Shown here: in pieces, positions 20,811 through 30,439 of the stretch | Layout: each line of letters opens with the position of its first letter | Numbering within the stretch: the stretch's first letter is position 1 | Assembly: GCA_913058185.1 (NCBI GenBank) | Contig: CAJXQX010000001.1 | Location: 62,001-126,000, forward strand | Direction: 5' to 3' | DNA: 64,000 bases | Origin: an uncultured Verrucomicrobiota bacterium | Lineage (GTDB): Bacteria > Verrucomicrobiota > Verrucomicrobiia > Opitutales > Opitutaceae | Notes under the pieces: model-generated | The model's input: only the letters and a program-made list of their open reading frames with translations | What the model was told of the DNA's origin: nothing | Databases searched by the model: none | Position numbers and translations under genes: made by a program

Positions 20811-21706
20811 AGCAAAAAGAGTCGATCGATCACGAGCAGACCGAGCTGGAGTGGCAGCCAACCAATGGACGCGAGAAACAATTTCTTGGCGCAACGATCC
20901 CGGGTTACTGGATTCAGGAACTGAATGGCGCGTCCCATAAACCACAGCCCCAGTAGCATGGTGCCACCGAAATAGATCCAGGTCGTTTCACCAATAAAGG
21001 TGGGAATCGCCGTCACCCCAACGAGGACCACGGTATTGAACAGTGACCAACGCGCGACCGCCGATCCGGTTGAATCTCGAACCGGCAGCATGGGGAAATT
21101 CACCGCGCCGTAGTCTTCGCGGTAGATCCAAGCGATCGCCATGAAGTGAGGGATTTGCCAGAAGAGTAGCACTCCAAATAGCACCCATCCAAGAGGTTCC
21201 ATGCTGCCGTGAGCCGCGGAGTAACCAATCAGGGGAGGGAAGGCGCCGGCGATGGCCCCGATTTCGGTGCTCCAGCGAGACGTCCGCTTCGCCGGGGTAT
21301 ACCAAGCGAGATAGAAAATGATGGTGGCTAGCGCAAAGGTGGCCGCGAGCGTGCTGACGAGCGCAAAAAGGAGTGCGGACCCACCCAGACACAGTCCCCA
21401 TCCCAGTACGAACGCGGCTCCATCAGGCACTTTTCCGGAAGGAATTGGGCGGTCCGCCGTGCGTTTCATTTTCGCATCGGTATCCCGTTCCATCCACTGA
21501 TTGAGCGATGCGACGCCGCCCGCGCAGGCCGAGGTGCCTACGATGGTGAAGAAGAAATGACTCCAAACCCACGGTGCATCCACCACAAGATACCCGACCA
21601 CCGCCGTGATCACCGACAGCATGCTTAGTCGAGGTTTCGTGAGCTCGAGGTAGTCGCCAAATTTGCCGGTTGCGGCGGGACTTTCGGTGCGGAGGGTCTC
21701 GGTCAT
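20807..21706 (-). CDS. ctaB: Protoheme IX farnesyltransferase (heme O synthase)
   Basis: YLELTKPRLSMLSVITAVVGY, SLNQWMERDTDAKMKRTADRPIPSG, LFWQIPHFMAIAWIYREDY. Confidence 0.97.
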   Translation of the reverse strand: MTETLRTESPAATGKFGDYLELTKPRLSMLSVITAVVGYLVVDAPWVWSHFFFTIVGTSACAGGVASLNQWMERDTDAKMKRTADRPIPSGKVPDGAAFVLGWGLCLGGSALLFALVSTLAATFALATIIFYLAWYTPAKRTSRWSTEIGAIAGAFPPLIGYSAAHGSMEPLGWVLFGVLLFWQIPHFMAIAWIYREDYGAVNFPMLPVRDSTGSAVARWSLFNTVVLVGVTAIPTFIGETTWIYFGGTMLLGLWFMGRAIQFLNPVTRDRCAKKLFLASIGWLPLQLGLLVIDRLFLL

Positions 21707-22680
21707 GAAGGATTGGTTTTACTGCGACAGTGCAACCAGAGCGTTATGCCGAAGGTCGTTGCGAGCAAACAAGCGCCAAGTAGCACATGCCCGGTCGTGA
21801 CGTAAGGATTGCGTAACATCCAGATTACGGAGGCGCCAAGGGCGATTTGACCTCCGAGCATCACCAACATTCCGCCGGTGACGATGCGCAGACCTTTTCC
21901 GACTCCGGAGTCTCTCCATAGTTTTACCGCAAACCAGATCAGGAATGCCGTCAGCACCAGAGCCATGACACGATGGGCAAAATTAATTCCAATCCGGAAG
22001 CTCCACACTTGTGGCAGCAAATCTCCGTCGGCGGAACTCAGTGGAAATGAGGGAATCGCTAAGCCCGCATGGCTGTGGCGCATGATCGCCGCGATCGCGA
22101 GTTGCAGGAGGAGCAGTCCGCAGCACCAGCGACCTAGTTTAAGCAACGAGCTGGTGGCTTCAGTTTTGGGTCCTTCGATCCAGGGACGGCTCAACCCCAA
22201 ACTGATCGTGAGTAACACGCACAGATAAATTTGAGCAAGGCCGGCATGGAGCATGGCGAAAAGCCGGCCGACACTCGTTTCCACCATCTCGATTTGCATG
22301 TGGTCCAGTAGCACGCGTAGACCGCCGACCAGTGCCTGAAAGAAAACCAGCGCCACCGCGAAGAGGGCGACGTGACGCAGCCAAGCGCGTGATTCACCGC
22401 GCCAAACCATAAACCAGATCCCGATGGTAATGAAACTCATCAGCCCCGCACTCAACCGGTGCGAGTGCTCGGCGAACATCATCACATCACTTAGCCATCC
22501 ATCGGGATTTAGGGATCCGTTAGAGAGTGGCCAATCCAGAAATACCATGCCCGCTCCGATGCTCGTGGTGAATGCCCCGAGCATGACCAAGATGAATACC
22601 CACACACCACCAATTGCCGATGTCCAAGCAAGAGCGGGTTGGTAAGTTTCGGTGCGTTGAGCGATCGAGAAAAGCGACAT
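21703..22680 (-). CDS. ctaA: COX15/CtaA family heme A synthase
   Basis: FTTSIGAGMVFLDWPLSNGSLNPDGW, EHSHRLSAGLMSF, HSHAGLAIPSFPLS, NFAHRVMALVLT. Confidence 0.95.
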   Translation of the reverse strand: MSLFSIAQRTETYQPALAWTSAIGGVWVFILVMLGAFTTSIGAGMVFLDWPLSNGSLNPDGWLSDVMMFAEHSHRLSAGLMSFITIGIWFMVWRGESRAWLRHVALFAVALVFFQALVGGLRVLLDHMQIEMVETSVGRLFAMLHAGLAQIYLCVLLTISLGLSRPWIEGPKTEATSSLLKLGRWCCGLLLLQLAIAAIMRHSHAGLAIPSFPLSSADGDLLPQVWSFRIGINFAHRVMALVLTAFLIWFAVKLWRDSGVGKGLRIVTGGMLVMLGGQIALGASVIWMLRNPYVTTGHVLLGACLLATTFGITLWLHCRSKTNPS

Positions 22681-22824
22681 GCGCGAACCGTGGTAGTGAA
22701 AAGGGCCGACGTAAAAGCGATACGGAAGTCAGTAGGTGGTCAGCGAGAGGCCATTAGTTGAAGTGTAACCTAGCACGCTACAAGCGCCATTGGCTTTGAC
22801 AAATCTATCCTCTGGGGGATCGGT

Positions 22825-23727
22825 GTGGATATGCGCCTCCTTCGAGTTCTCCCGCCGTTGTTTGCGACCTCACTCGTTTTGCTGGGCCTGGGGTGCCGAC
22901 CACGGGTTGATGCTGAGGACTCATCGGCCTTGGAAGTTCCGGGGCGGGCTCTCACCGGACAGATCGTTTCAGTCGATGTCGAACGAGGTACGCTGCTCGT
23001 CGGTCACGATGAGATTCCGGACTACATGTCGCCCATGACGATGGAGTTTCAGGCCAGCGCTGCTGATCTGGCCAATGCCGAACCGGGGCAACGCATCCGT
23101 GCGCGCTTAATTGAAGAAGGGGAAGATGTTTTCCGACTCGCTCACATTTGGCCGGTCGATGACGTCGCGGCGTCTCAAGTGGGTGGTTCGGCTGCCGCCC
23201 TTCGCGAAGACACCACGATTCGGGGACGGAGCGCGTTCCGATCCGTGGGGGAAAACCTGCCCAGCTTCGCGCTCTACGATCAGACCGGCAAGGTGGTTGA
23301 TATTTCCCGGTATCGAGGGAAATATATTTTGCTCAACTTTATCTACACCCGCTGTCCGATCGCCACGATGTGTCCGGCTGCGGTGAATTTGATGGAGGCG
23401 GTGCAACATGATGTGCGAAAGGCGGGCCACGGCGATCAGTTCGAACTCATCTCGATTACTTTCGATCCGGAATATGATACGCCCGGCGTGTTGCGCGAAT
23501 TCGCTGAGATTCGCGGAATCGATACCTCCAACTACAGTTTTATGACCGGGCCCGAGTCGGCAATCAAAGATCTGCTTAAGCAGTTTGGGGTGCTCGCCCA
23601 AGTCCAAGGCCCCATGATTAAACACACCTTGGCCACGCTCCTGATTGACCCTCAGGGCCGGATCATCGATCGCGCTGACGGTAGCCAGTGGGACGTCGAA
23701 CAATTTGTCCGGAAGATCCTGAAATGA
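22825..23727 (+). CDS. Lipoprotein with CusF-like copper-binding domain fused to SCO1/SenC domain
   Basis: LVLLGLGC lipobox; GQIVSVDVERGTLLVGHDEIPDYMSPMTMEF (CusF-like); YILLNFIYTRCPIATMCPA (SCO); start may be ATG 22831. Confidence 0.92.
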   Translation: MDMRLLRVLPPLFATSLVLLGLGCRPRVDAEDSSALEVPGRALTGQIVSVDVERGTLLVGHDEIPDYMSPMTMEFQASAADLANAEPGQRIRARLIEEGEDVFRLAHIWPVDDVAASQVGGSAAALREDTTIRGRSAFRSVGENLPSFALYDQTGKVVDISRYRGKYILLNFIYTRCPIATMCPAAVNLMEAVQHDVRKAGHGDQFELISITFDPEYDTPGVLREFAEIRGIDTSNYSFMTGPESAIKDLLKQFGVLAQVQGPMIKHTLATLLIDPQGRIIDRADGSQWDVEQFVRKILK

Positions 23728-24647
23728 GTGAAGCCGTCACCACGCCTTCCGAGCTTTCGTCCGTCCAACGCCGGCAGGCGCTTTGGATTACCGTCGTAGC
23801 GATCGCGGTATTTTTGGCGTTTCGCTGGATGCCGACCGGAACGAATTTGGCCCATGGCGACTTCCGTCTAGAAGGCGACAATGTGCTCGAGTTTTGCGAT
23901 CCGGCTGCACCTCAGTTTCTCCCCGTCACCACAGCTCGCTCGCCGGTCACCTTTGCAGTTACTCCGCTCAGCTCACGACAGGGTGAACAAATCGATTTCA
24001 CCTTCACCTTGGCGACTTCAACGGGAAAGCCAATCGCGCCGGTTGATCTTCTGGTCGCCCACACCCGCAAGCTGCATCTCATGGTGGTCGATCCTTCGCT
24101 AACGGATTATCAACACGTTCATCCTACGCCGAGTGAAGTGCCGGGTGAATGGAACGTCAGTTTTGCACCGCGTTTGGCGGGACAATATCGCGTATTCGCA
24201 GATTTCACTCCGACCGCTACGGCCCGAGGTCTTTACGCCAGCGTTGATATCGATGTCCCCGGTGAACCCGCGACCTTTGATCACCGCCCCAAGCTGACCG
24301 ACGCAGTGGGCGAATATCGATTCGAACTCGCCTTTGAGGATCAGCAGATCCGCTCCCGTGAACCGACCGATTTGACGCTTTCGATCCGGCAAGAGAACGG
24401 CAACGCCGTGAAGCTGGGGCAGGTCATGGGCGCATTCGCCCATTTGGTGGCATTCGATGAAGGGCGCACGGGGTTTGCCCATCTACATCCACGTGAAACG
24501 GATCTAGAAAATCCACCGGATGCGCACGCACCAGATCTGCATTTTAAAATCACAATTCCCGAATCAGGACGTTACGTGATCTGGGCACAAATCGTGCTCG
24601 ATGGAAGCGAGACCTTCGTCCCGTTCTGGTTCGAAGTGGAGCCGTAG
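23724..24647 (+). CDS. Membrane-anchored His-rich protein with two copies of an HLxxxD...HxHP motif; candidate copper-assembly protein
   Basis: ATGA overlap with the SCO gene; single N-terminal TM; KLHLMVVDPSLTDYQHVHP and AHLVAFDEGRTGFAHLHP. Confidence 0.75.
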   Translation: MSEAVTTPSELSSVQRRQALWITVVAIAVFLAFRWMPTGTNLAHGDFRLEGDNVLEFCDPAAPQFLPVTTARSPVTFAVTPLSSRQGEQIDFTFTLATSTGKPIAPVDLLVAHTRKLHLMVVDPSLTDYQHVHPTPSEVPGEWNVSFAPRLAGQYRVFADFTPTATARGLYASVDIDVPGEPATFDHRPKLTDAVGEYRFELAFEDQQIRSREPTDLTLSIRQENGNAVKLGQVMGAFAHLVAFDEGRTGFAHLHPRETDLENPPDAHAPDLHFKITIPESGRYVIWAQIVLDGSETFVPFWFEVEP

Positions 24648-24783
24648 GCCGCCGCTGCTACGGCGGAAGTGACAAGTATCAAGTAACAAGAGGATGGCCG
24701 GAGCGAATGTGGCAGCAAGATTTTCGCTTGAGTGTGGCCGGGGGCAGCGAATCCGGCTACAGCGGAGTGGATGTCTGGGGGGG

Positions 24784-24908
24784 GTAGGGACGGACCGCTG
24801 GGCCGTCCGCAGAGGAGTAAGCCAATCGGAGAGTCGCTGCGGTTAGGTCACCCAAACAACCAGAAAGTCTTTGAGGCAATTGCGGACGGCCCGGCGGTCC
24901 GTCCCTAC
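24784..24908. repeat. REPIN-like element: 28-bp inverted arms, each with internal dyad
   Basis: gtagggacggaccgctgggccgtccgca (24784-24811) and tgcggacggcccggcggtccgtccctac (24881-24908), one mismatch. Confidence 0.8.
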
Positions 24909-24924
24909 CTTTGTCGAAGGCGGC

Positions 24925-25806
24925 CTACAGCATTTCGATATACGTGTAATACACGCCGAACTTTTTACCGTCTTCGATGAAATCGTTGGTCAGTAGAGTT
25001 TTTCCCTCATCGAGCGATACGTCGAAAACAATACTGTGATCATCAGGTCCGATTGATTTCTCGATGACTTGATTTGCAATCTGGATCTGCACGGTATTCG
25101 GAGCGATCCGTTGGTAGTCGAATTTGGCCTCGGGATTATCCGCCGGAATGCCGTGAATTGGGCCAGGACATTCGCGGGGCCAGCGCCGACATTCGATAAG
25201 GTAACAGCCTGCTTTTTCCACCTCGATGGAATGACGATTATTTTCACTCTTCAGTCCCGCAGCGACGTGTTCGCACTTCCAGAACCCCGCATCATCGCCG
25301 ATGGCGTGTTGGATCGTGAGCGTTGTAACCTACTGCTTTAGATTCCCGATCACCGATGGGGGGAACTCGTAATATTCACGTTGAGACTTTGCTGCGGCCA
25401 CGAAACCCAAGTTTTGCGTCAGCAACTGCTCAACGATATCCGGATACTGTTTCGCGAGGTTATTTTGCTGCGCGCGATCCTGTTCGATGCCGTATGAATC
25501 GGTGCCGTTGACCAAGCGCCATGGTCCGTTGGCAATGCAGGTTTGGTCTTCGTCCATGGGAGGGCGCCAGTCTTGGTTGTGATGCACGAAGACAGTGCGG
25601 TCGGCGTCGTTGAGTCCGCCCCCTTGCAAGCGCTCGGAAAGATCGATACCATCAAGATCAATTTGAGCAGGCACTTCGAAACCGCAAAGCCCAGCCAGGG
25701 TGGGGAGCAGATCCACGTGAGCCGATAGATCGGCCAAGTCGCGACCGCCTTCAATATTTCCGTCTTTCCAGCGGATGAAGAATGGCTCACGTCGACCGCC
25801 GGGAAG
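24925..25806 (-). pseudogene. C-terminal remnant of an arylsulfatase, 5' truncated, with internal TAG
   Basis: In one frame: ALPGGRREPFFIRWKDGNIEGGRDLADLSAHVDLLPTLAGLCGFEVP...PPSVIGNLKQ*VTTLTIQHAIGDDAGFWKCEHVAAGLKSENNRHSIEVEKAGCYLIECRRWPRECPG...; TAG at 25330-25332; no N-terminal catalytic half before the amn stop. Confidence 0.85.
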
Positions 25807-25808
25807 GG

Positions 25809-26657
25809 CTAGAATTGCAGATGTTTGATCGTCTGCCCCTTGTTGATGAGTTGGTTCAGCGATTCGATGCCGATGCGGATGTGATCCTTTACAAAGTTCT
25901 TATCTACTTCGACGTCGCTTTCAGCCGTTTTAACTCCTTCTGGAATCATCGGTTGATCGCTGACTAGCAGGAGGGCGCCGGTGGCGATTTCGTTGAAGAA
26001 TCCGGTCATGAAGATCGTGGCCGTTTCCATGTCGATCGCGATGGGGCGGATTTTGCGTAGGTATTTTTTGAACTTCGCGTCGTGTTCCCACACGCGACGG
26101 TTGGTGGTGTAAACCGTGCCGGTCCAGTAGTCGCGTCCGGCTTCACGAATTGTTGTGGAGATTGCTTTTTGCATCGCGAATGCGGGCAGAGCGGGAACCT
26201 CGGGGGGGAAATAATCGTTGCTCGTACCTTCGCCGCGAATGGCAGCGATCGGTAGAATCAAATCGCCGATAGCGGCGCGATGTTTGAGACCGCCGCATTT
26301 GCCGAGGAAGAGCACCGCCTTGGGGTTCAGCGCCGTGAGTAGATCCATGATCGTGGCGGCGGTGGCACTACCCATGCCGAAATTGATGATGGTGATGCGC
26401 CCGGCGGTCGCGTTGGGCATGGGTTTGTCCTTACCGCGAACGGGGACCCGATGACGTTGAGCGAAGACTTTTACGTAATGCTGAAAATTGGTCAGCAGTA
26501 TGTGATCGCCGAGCTCATCAATCGGCACGCCCGTATAGCGGGGCAGCCAATTGGTCACGATTTCCTTGCGGGTCTTGAGACCCTTGGGCGTTTGGTCAGG
26601 AATGGGAGTCGCAGATGGCGGCGCGGAGGCAGCGGCGGAGGTTACAGGCTTCGGCAT
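25809..26657 (-). CDS. amn: AMP nucleosidase family protein
   Basis: INFGMGSATAATIMDLLTALNPKAVLFLGKCGGLK, GEGTSNDYFPPEVPALPAF, IDMETATIFMTGF, LLLVSDQPMIPEGVKT. Confidence 0.93.
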   Translation of the reverse strand: MPKPVTSAAASAPPSATPIPDQTPKGLKTRKEIVTNWLPRYTGVPIDELGDHILLTNFQHYVKVFAQRHRVPVRGKDKPMPNATAGRITIINFGMGSATAATIMDLLTALNPKAVLFLGKCGGLKHRAAIGDLILPIAAIRGEGTSNDYFPPEVPALPAFAMQKAISTTIREAGRDYWTGTVYTTNRRVWEHDAKFKKYLRKIRPIAIDMETATIFMTGFFNEIATGALLLVSDQPMIPEGVKTAESDVEVDKNFVKDHIRIGIESLNQLINKGQTIKHLQF

Positions 26658-26902
26658 GAATAGGGATACGCCGGAAACGTGCGGAGGTGCAAGCGCGACA
26701 AGCAGAGGATGGACGGGTAGCCGCCTTTGAGCTTGTGCGCCTACACATAGGAATTTCCTTTTCGCGCCCTGCTGGAAGGAAGAGGGTGCTCGTGAGTTAT
26801 TACCTTAACGTCTCTGAGGGTAATCGGCACATCGCCGGCACGATACTGACCTGCGATTAGATTACGATTTACCAATCGAGCGGTTTCGGCTGTTACTAAA
26901 TT

Positions 26903-27235
26903 ATGATCATCATGCTTCAAGGGAAGACTCTCGAGGATCGGCCCAATGTTACGACTGCGGCCTCGGATGCGGTGGGTGCCTCGGGCGGATATGTTCTCGA
27001 CTATAAACAATTTTCGAATCTCGCGGATTGCTTCACCATTGAACTGCCGCCGGATGGTTTTGCGAAGTTGCGCCAGAAGTTGGTTGATCTGGAGGTGACT
27101 CTGGAACCGCCTTCCGAAGAAGAGTTGGCATTGGGCGAAGAGACGAGTGAGGAGGATATTCCCGGCAGTCTGCGGATTACGTTTATCCATAAGGAGTCGG
27201 ATCTGCGGATACCCATCCCTGCAGTGCCGGGGTGA
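26903..27235 (+). CDS. Hypothetical protein, 110 aa
   Basis: ORF with plausible acidic composition; MIIMLQGKTLEDRPNVTTAASDAVGASGGYVLDYKQFSNLADCFTIELPPDGFAKLRQKL. Confidence 0.5.
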   Translation: MIIMLQGKTLEDRPNVTTAASDAVGASGGYVLDYKQFSNLADCFTIELPPDGFAKLRQKLVDLEVTLEPPSEEELALGEETSEEDIPGSLRITFIHKESDLRIPIPAVPG

Positions 27236-27513
27236 CCCTTGCTTCGGAGTTCGAATCAGGCGGGCGTGTGCTCCTTGTCAGACCAAGACTTGTAGGTTAT
27301 CAGAAATGCAGATCATGAAACTTATCCCCAATGACATTAGCGCCATTCTGGGAGGAGGGGCAGCTGCGTCCGTGGAAGGTGGATACGGTTGGCAGGTGCG
27401 GTGGGGCAGGCGGAGACCACACTTTCACGTCCGGTTCAAGCGCGGCTAAGAGAGCGGGGGAGCGGTGGGTCAGGCGGGGCTGTCCTCGCCTCTGGCACAA
27501 AACGTCAACGGGG

Positions 27514-28890
27514 CTACTCCGCGACCGCAGGCCGTAGGTCGACCGCTCGAATCAATTCGTCGAAGCGCGTCTCGCCTTTTTTGTCGATGCAGACGACGCG
27601 CAGAGCGCGTTTGCGGCCTTTGCCGGTGAGGGAAATTTTCACGAAATTCTGGTCACCGATGATGGTGTTAGGAATCACGTGCGGATCGTCCCCTTTGACT
27701 TTAGCCGCATCGGTGAAGGCACCACTGGAAAGCGGCGAAGAGGTCACTTCGTAGACCCACTGTCCAGCGTCGCCGATCTGACGACGATACATGGCGGAAT
27801 GATGCACGTCGCCGGTCAGGAAAACGACTCCGGTGATTTTATTTTCGATAATGAAATCCATCAACTCTTCACGTTCGCGGCGGTAGAGTTCATGCGGTTC
27901 GCCGAAGGGAGCGGTTTGCAACATCTGGTTGCCGGAAGCGATGAATTTGAATCGAAAGTGTTTCAGCTTCTTGGCCGCGAGGAGGGATTGTTTGAGCCAC
28001 TCGAGTTGTTGCCGGCCCCATTGCGTCTTTTGGGCGTGCTTGTCCTGATCGAGTTCGGCGGCGTCACGGTAGTAGTGATTGTCCATCAGGAAGAAGGCGG
28101 CATCGCCCCAGAAAAACTTACTGTAAACTCCGGGATTGTCCGATTCGCCGTAGGTGTGATTGCCCCAATAGGCTTTGAAAATGTCGAGCGCCTCCGCCTT
28201 GTATTCGAACGACCAGTTGGAATCATTGGGGCCGTAGTCATGATCGTCCCACGTGGCGTAATGGTGCATCGAGCCGAGGAGCTTTTGCATCTCGGGAATC
28301 GCGCGATCGTGGGAGGGACGATACCAGAGGCCGCTGATCGAGCTGTAGTCGGGTTCGCGCCAATACCAGTTGTCGCCGGTCCAGATCATGAAGTCGGCGC
28401 CCGTCTCCCCCATGAGTTCGTAGGTGCGGGTGGTCTTGCCGTAACCGTCGCCGGGCCGGTCGAATTCGGAATCGTTGATGTAGGAGCAGGAGCCGACTAG
28501 GAACTCGAAATCAGGTGGAGGTTTACGCCATTCCCAGAGGTCCTGCGTCTCGAAAGTCGCGGGAGCAGCCAGTTCTTGCTCCTTCCCATCGATGACGAGG
28601 CGGTAATCGTAAGTGGCACCCATTTTAAGGAGTCCGGGTCGAAAGTGGTGGATTTGCCCACCACCGGGGTGGTGGGGAGTATCGAGATGCTCGAGTTGAT
28701 GCACCTCAGTGGGCTCATCCTTAAGCCAATATTCGAGTCGGACAGAATCAGCGGCCTTAGTTTCGACCCAGAGCATGACCTCACGATGTGCTCGGTAACC
28801 GAGCATCGGTCCTGAGACGATTTCACCGGCCGATCCGAGGGCTGGAAGCAGGGCCGCTATCAGAAGAATCAAGGCGCGAAAGCTATTCAT
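27514..28890 (-). CDS. PhoD-like alkaline phosphatase D family protein
   Basis: FLVGSCSYINDSEFDRPGDGYG, FMIWTGDNWYWREPD, ATWDDHDYGPNDSNW, VFLTGDVHHSAMYR. Confidence 0.93.
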   Translation of the reverse strand: MNSFRALILLIAALLPALGSAGEIVSGPMLGYRAHREVMLWVETKAADSVRLEYWLKDEPTEVHQLEHLDTPHHPGGGQIHHFRPGLLKMGATYDYRLVIDGKEQELAAPATFETQDLWEWRKPPPDFEFLVGSCSYINDSEFDRPGDGYGKTTRTYELMGETGADFMIWTGDNWYWREPDYSSISGLWYRPSHDRAIPEMQKLLGSMHHYATWDDHDYGPNDSNWSFEYKAEALDIFKAYWGNHTYGESDNPGVYSKFFWGDAAFFLMDNHYYRDAAELDQDKHAQKTQWGRQQLEWLKQSLLAAKKLKHFRFKFIASGNQMLQTAPFGEPHELYRREREELMDFIIENKITGVVFLTGDVHHSAMYRRQIGDAGQWVYEVTSSPLSSGAFTDAAKVKGDDPHVIPNTIIGDQNFVKISLTGKGRKRALRVVCIDKKGETRFDELIRAVDLRPAVAE

Positions 28891-28933
28891 TCCCGCAACT
28901 GTGTCAGTCTCCGGACCAAAAGCAAAGCCGACT

Positions 28934-30367
28934 CTACCTCGTCTGATTACGCGTCACTGCCATTTTGGCGCGAAACTCTGACAAACGGTCCGGATCTAGT
29001 TCCCCAATGAGGTTGTTCCTTTGTAGGCGGTCGGCATCGATATCGTAGAACTCTTCGGCGAGGATTTTTTGCGAGTCGAAATCGACCCACTGGGTGTAGC
29101 GGTAGGTTCCGGATCGGATGGAATAGCCCATTTGCTCAATCGCTTCGTTCGTAAACCACGGTCGACAGACTTGAGTGAGGGCGGTGCTGCGGAATTCTGA
29201 GTCCGTTTTTTTGAGAACCGACTCGAAGCTCCGACCATCAATCTCGGCGGGCTTAGGCAGGTCGCAGAGTTCGCTCAGAGTAGGGTAGATATCGATACTC
29301 TCAACCAGCGCGGCGGTCGACCCGAAGGTGCCCTGCGGTAATGCCACCAGAAGGGGCACTTGGGCGTCCAATTCGCGGACGGTCACTTTGGCCCAATGAT
29401 CGTTTTCACCCAAATGGTATCCGTGGTCCGACCAGAGGACGACAATCGTATTGTCGGCGGCTCCGGACTTATCCAAGGCATCGAGTAGTCTCCCGATATT
29501 GGCGTCCGTATAGCTGGTGGCCGCATAGTAGCCATGCCGCATGCGGGCTTCCGTTTCCTCGGAGATCGGCTCATGCTCCGGAACATCGGAAAAGTTGCGA
29601 ATCTCCCTGGGGTAAATCCAATTCATGTCGGGTATTCCGATCGGACGATTGGTCGGTCCCATCGCCCGCATGTCTGCCCGGTTATAGAGGTCCCAATATT
29701 TCTTGGGAGCATTGTAGGGGGAGTGCGGCTTCAAGAAACCGACGGCCAAGAAGAAGGGATTTTCGGCATCGGCTAATCGATAGATCGTTTCAACGGCGTC
29801 TTCGGCGATGACACCGTCGGCATAAGAACCGTCCGGAACATCAGCGTTTTCGGCTACGGTCGTTTTCTTGAGTTTGCCGGGAGGAGGCAGGTTGTCCTGC
29901 AAGCCGTAGTCTCGAAAGTGATTCGCCTTGTCGAATCGAGCCGGCACGGACCAAGAAAGAGCATTGTCGCGCATGGTCTCGGTGTAGTTGTGGAGCACCT
30001 TGCCGATCGCTTCGGTATGATAACCATTTTGCCTAAAATGTTGCGGTAGAGTGACGCTTTTGGGAGCGGTCTTGCGAAAGTTCGTGTTGAGCTTCCAAAC
30101 AGAAATACTGTCGGGCCGCTTACCGGTGAGCAGAGAGGATCGCGAGGCGTTGCAACTGGCGAATTGGCAGTAGGCTCGATCGAACCGAATGCCGCGCGAG
30201 GCGAGTTTGTCGATATGGGGAGTGACCGCGATTGGGTCACCGTAGCAACCGATATTTGTCCGCATATCATCAACTGCGATGAAGAGAATGTTGGGTTGAG
30301 CTGCGGAGCTAGTCCCCACTTGTACTAGTAATAAAACAGTCGTTAGGATTTTGGCAAATTGCTGCAT
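28934..30367 (-). CDS. Sulfatase (iduronate-2-sulfatase-like)
   Basis: PNILFIAVDDMRTNIGCYGDPIAVTPHIDKLASRG, FASCNASRSSLLTGKRPDS, WSDHGYHLGENDHWAK; start ATG 30367 gives a signal peptide. Confidence 0.93.
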   Translation of the reverse strand: MQQFAKILTTVLLLVQVGTSSAAQPNILFIAVDDMRTNIGCYGDPIAVTPHIDKLASRGIRFDRAYCQFASCNASRSSLLTGKRPDSISVWKLNTNFRKTAPKSVTLPQHFRQNGYHTEAIGKVLHNYTETMRDNALSWSVPARFDKANHFRDYGLQDNLPPPGKLKKTTVAENADVPDGSYADGVIAEDAVETIYRLADAENPFFLAVGFLKPHSPYNAPKKYWDLYNRADMRAMGPTNRPIGIPDMNWIYPREIRNFSDVPEHEPISEETEARMRHGYYAATSYTDANIGRLLDALDKSGAADNTIVVLWSDHGYHLGENDHWAKVTVRELDAQVPLLVALPQGTFGSTAALVESIDIYPTLSELCDLPKPAEIDGRSFESVLKKTDSEFRSTALTQVCRPWFTNEAIEQMGYSIRSGTYRYTQWVDFDSQKILAEEFYDIDADRLQRNNLIGELDPDRLSEFRAKMAVTRNQTR

Positions 30368-30439
30368 GCTGGGAAGGATTGTGGTTTGTTGATGAATGGG
30401 GTGGGAGTGACAGTTCAAATTATCACCGTTTGTTTCCAT

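Noticed and set aside
27147-27540. Several overlapping ORFs downstream of the 110-aa hypothetical gene
   Set aside because: Low-complexity G/R-rich translations on both strands, no consistent frame; left as intergenic
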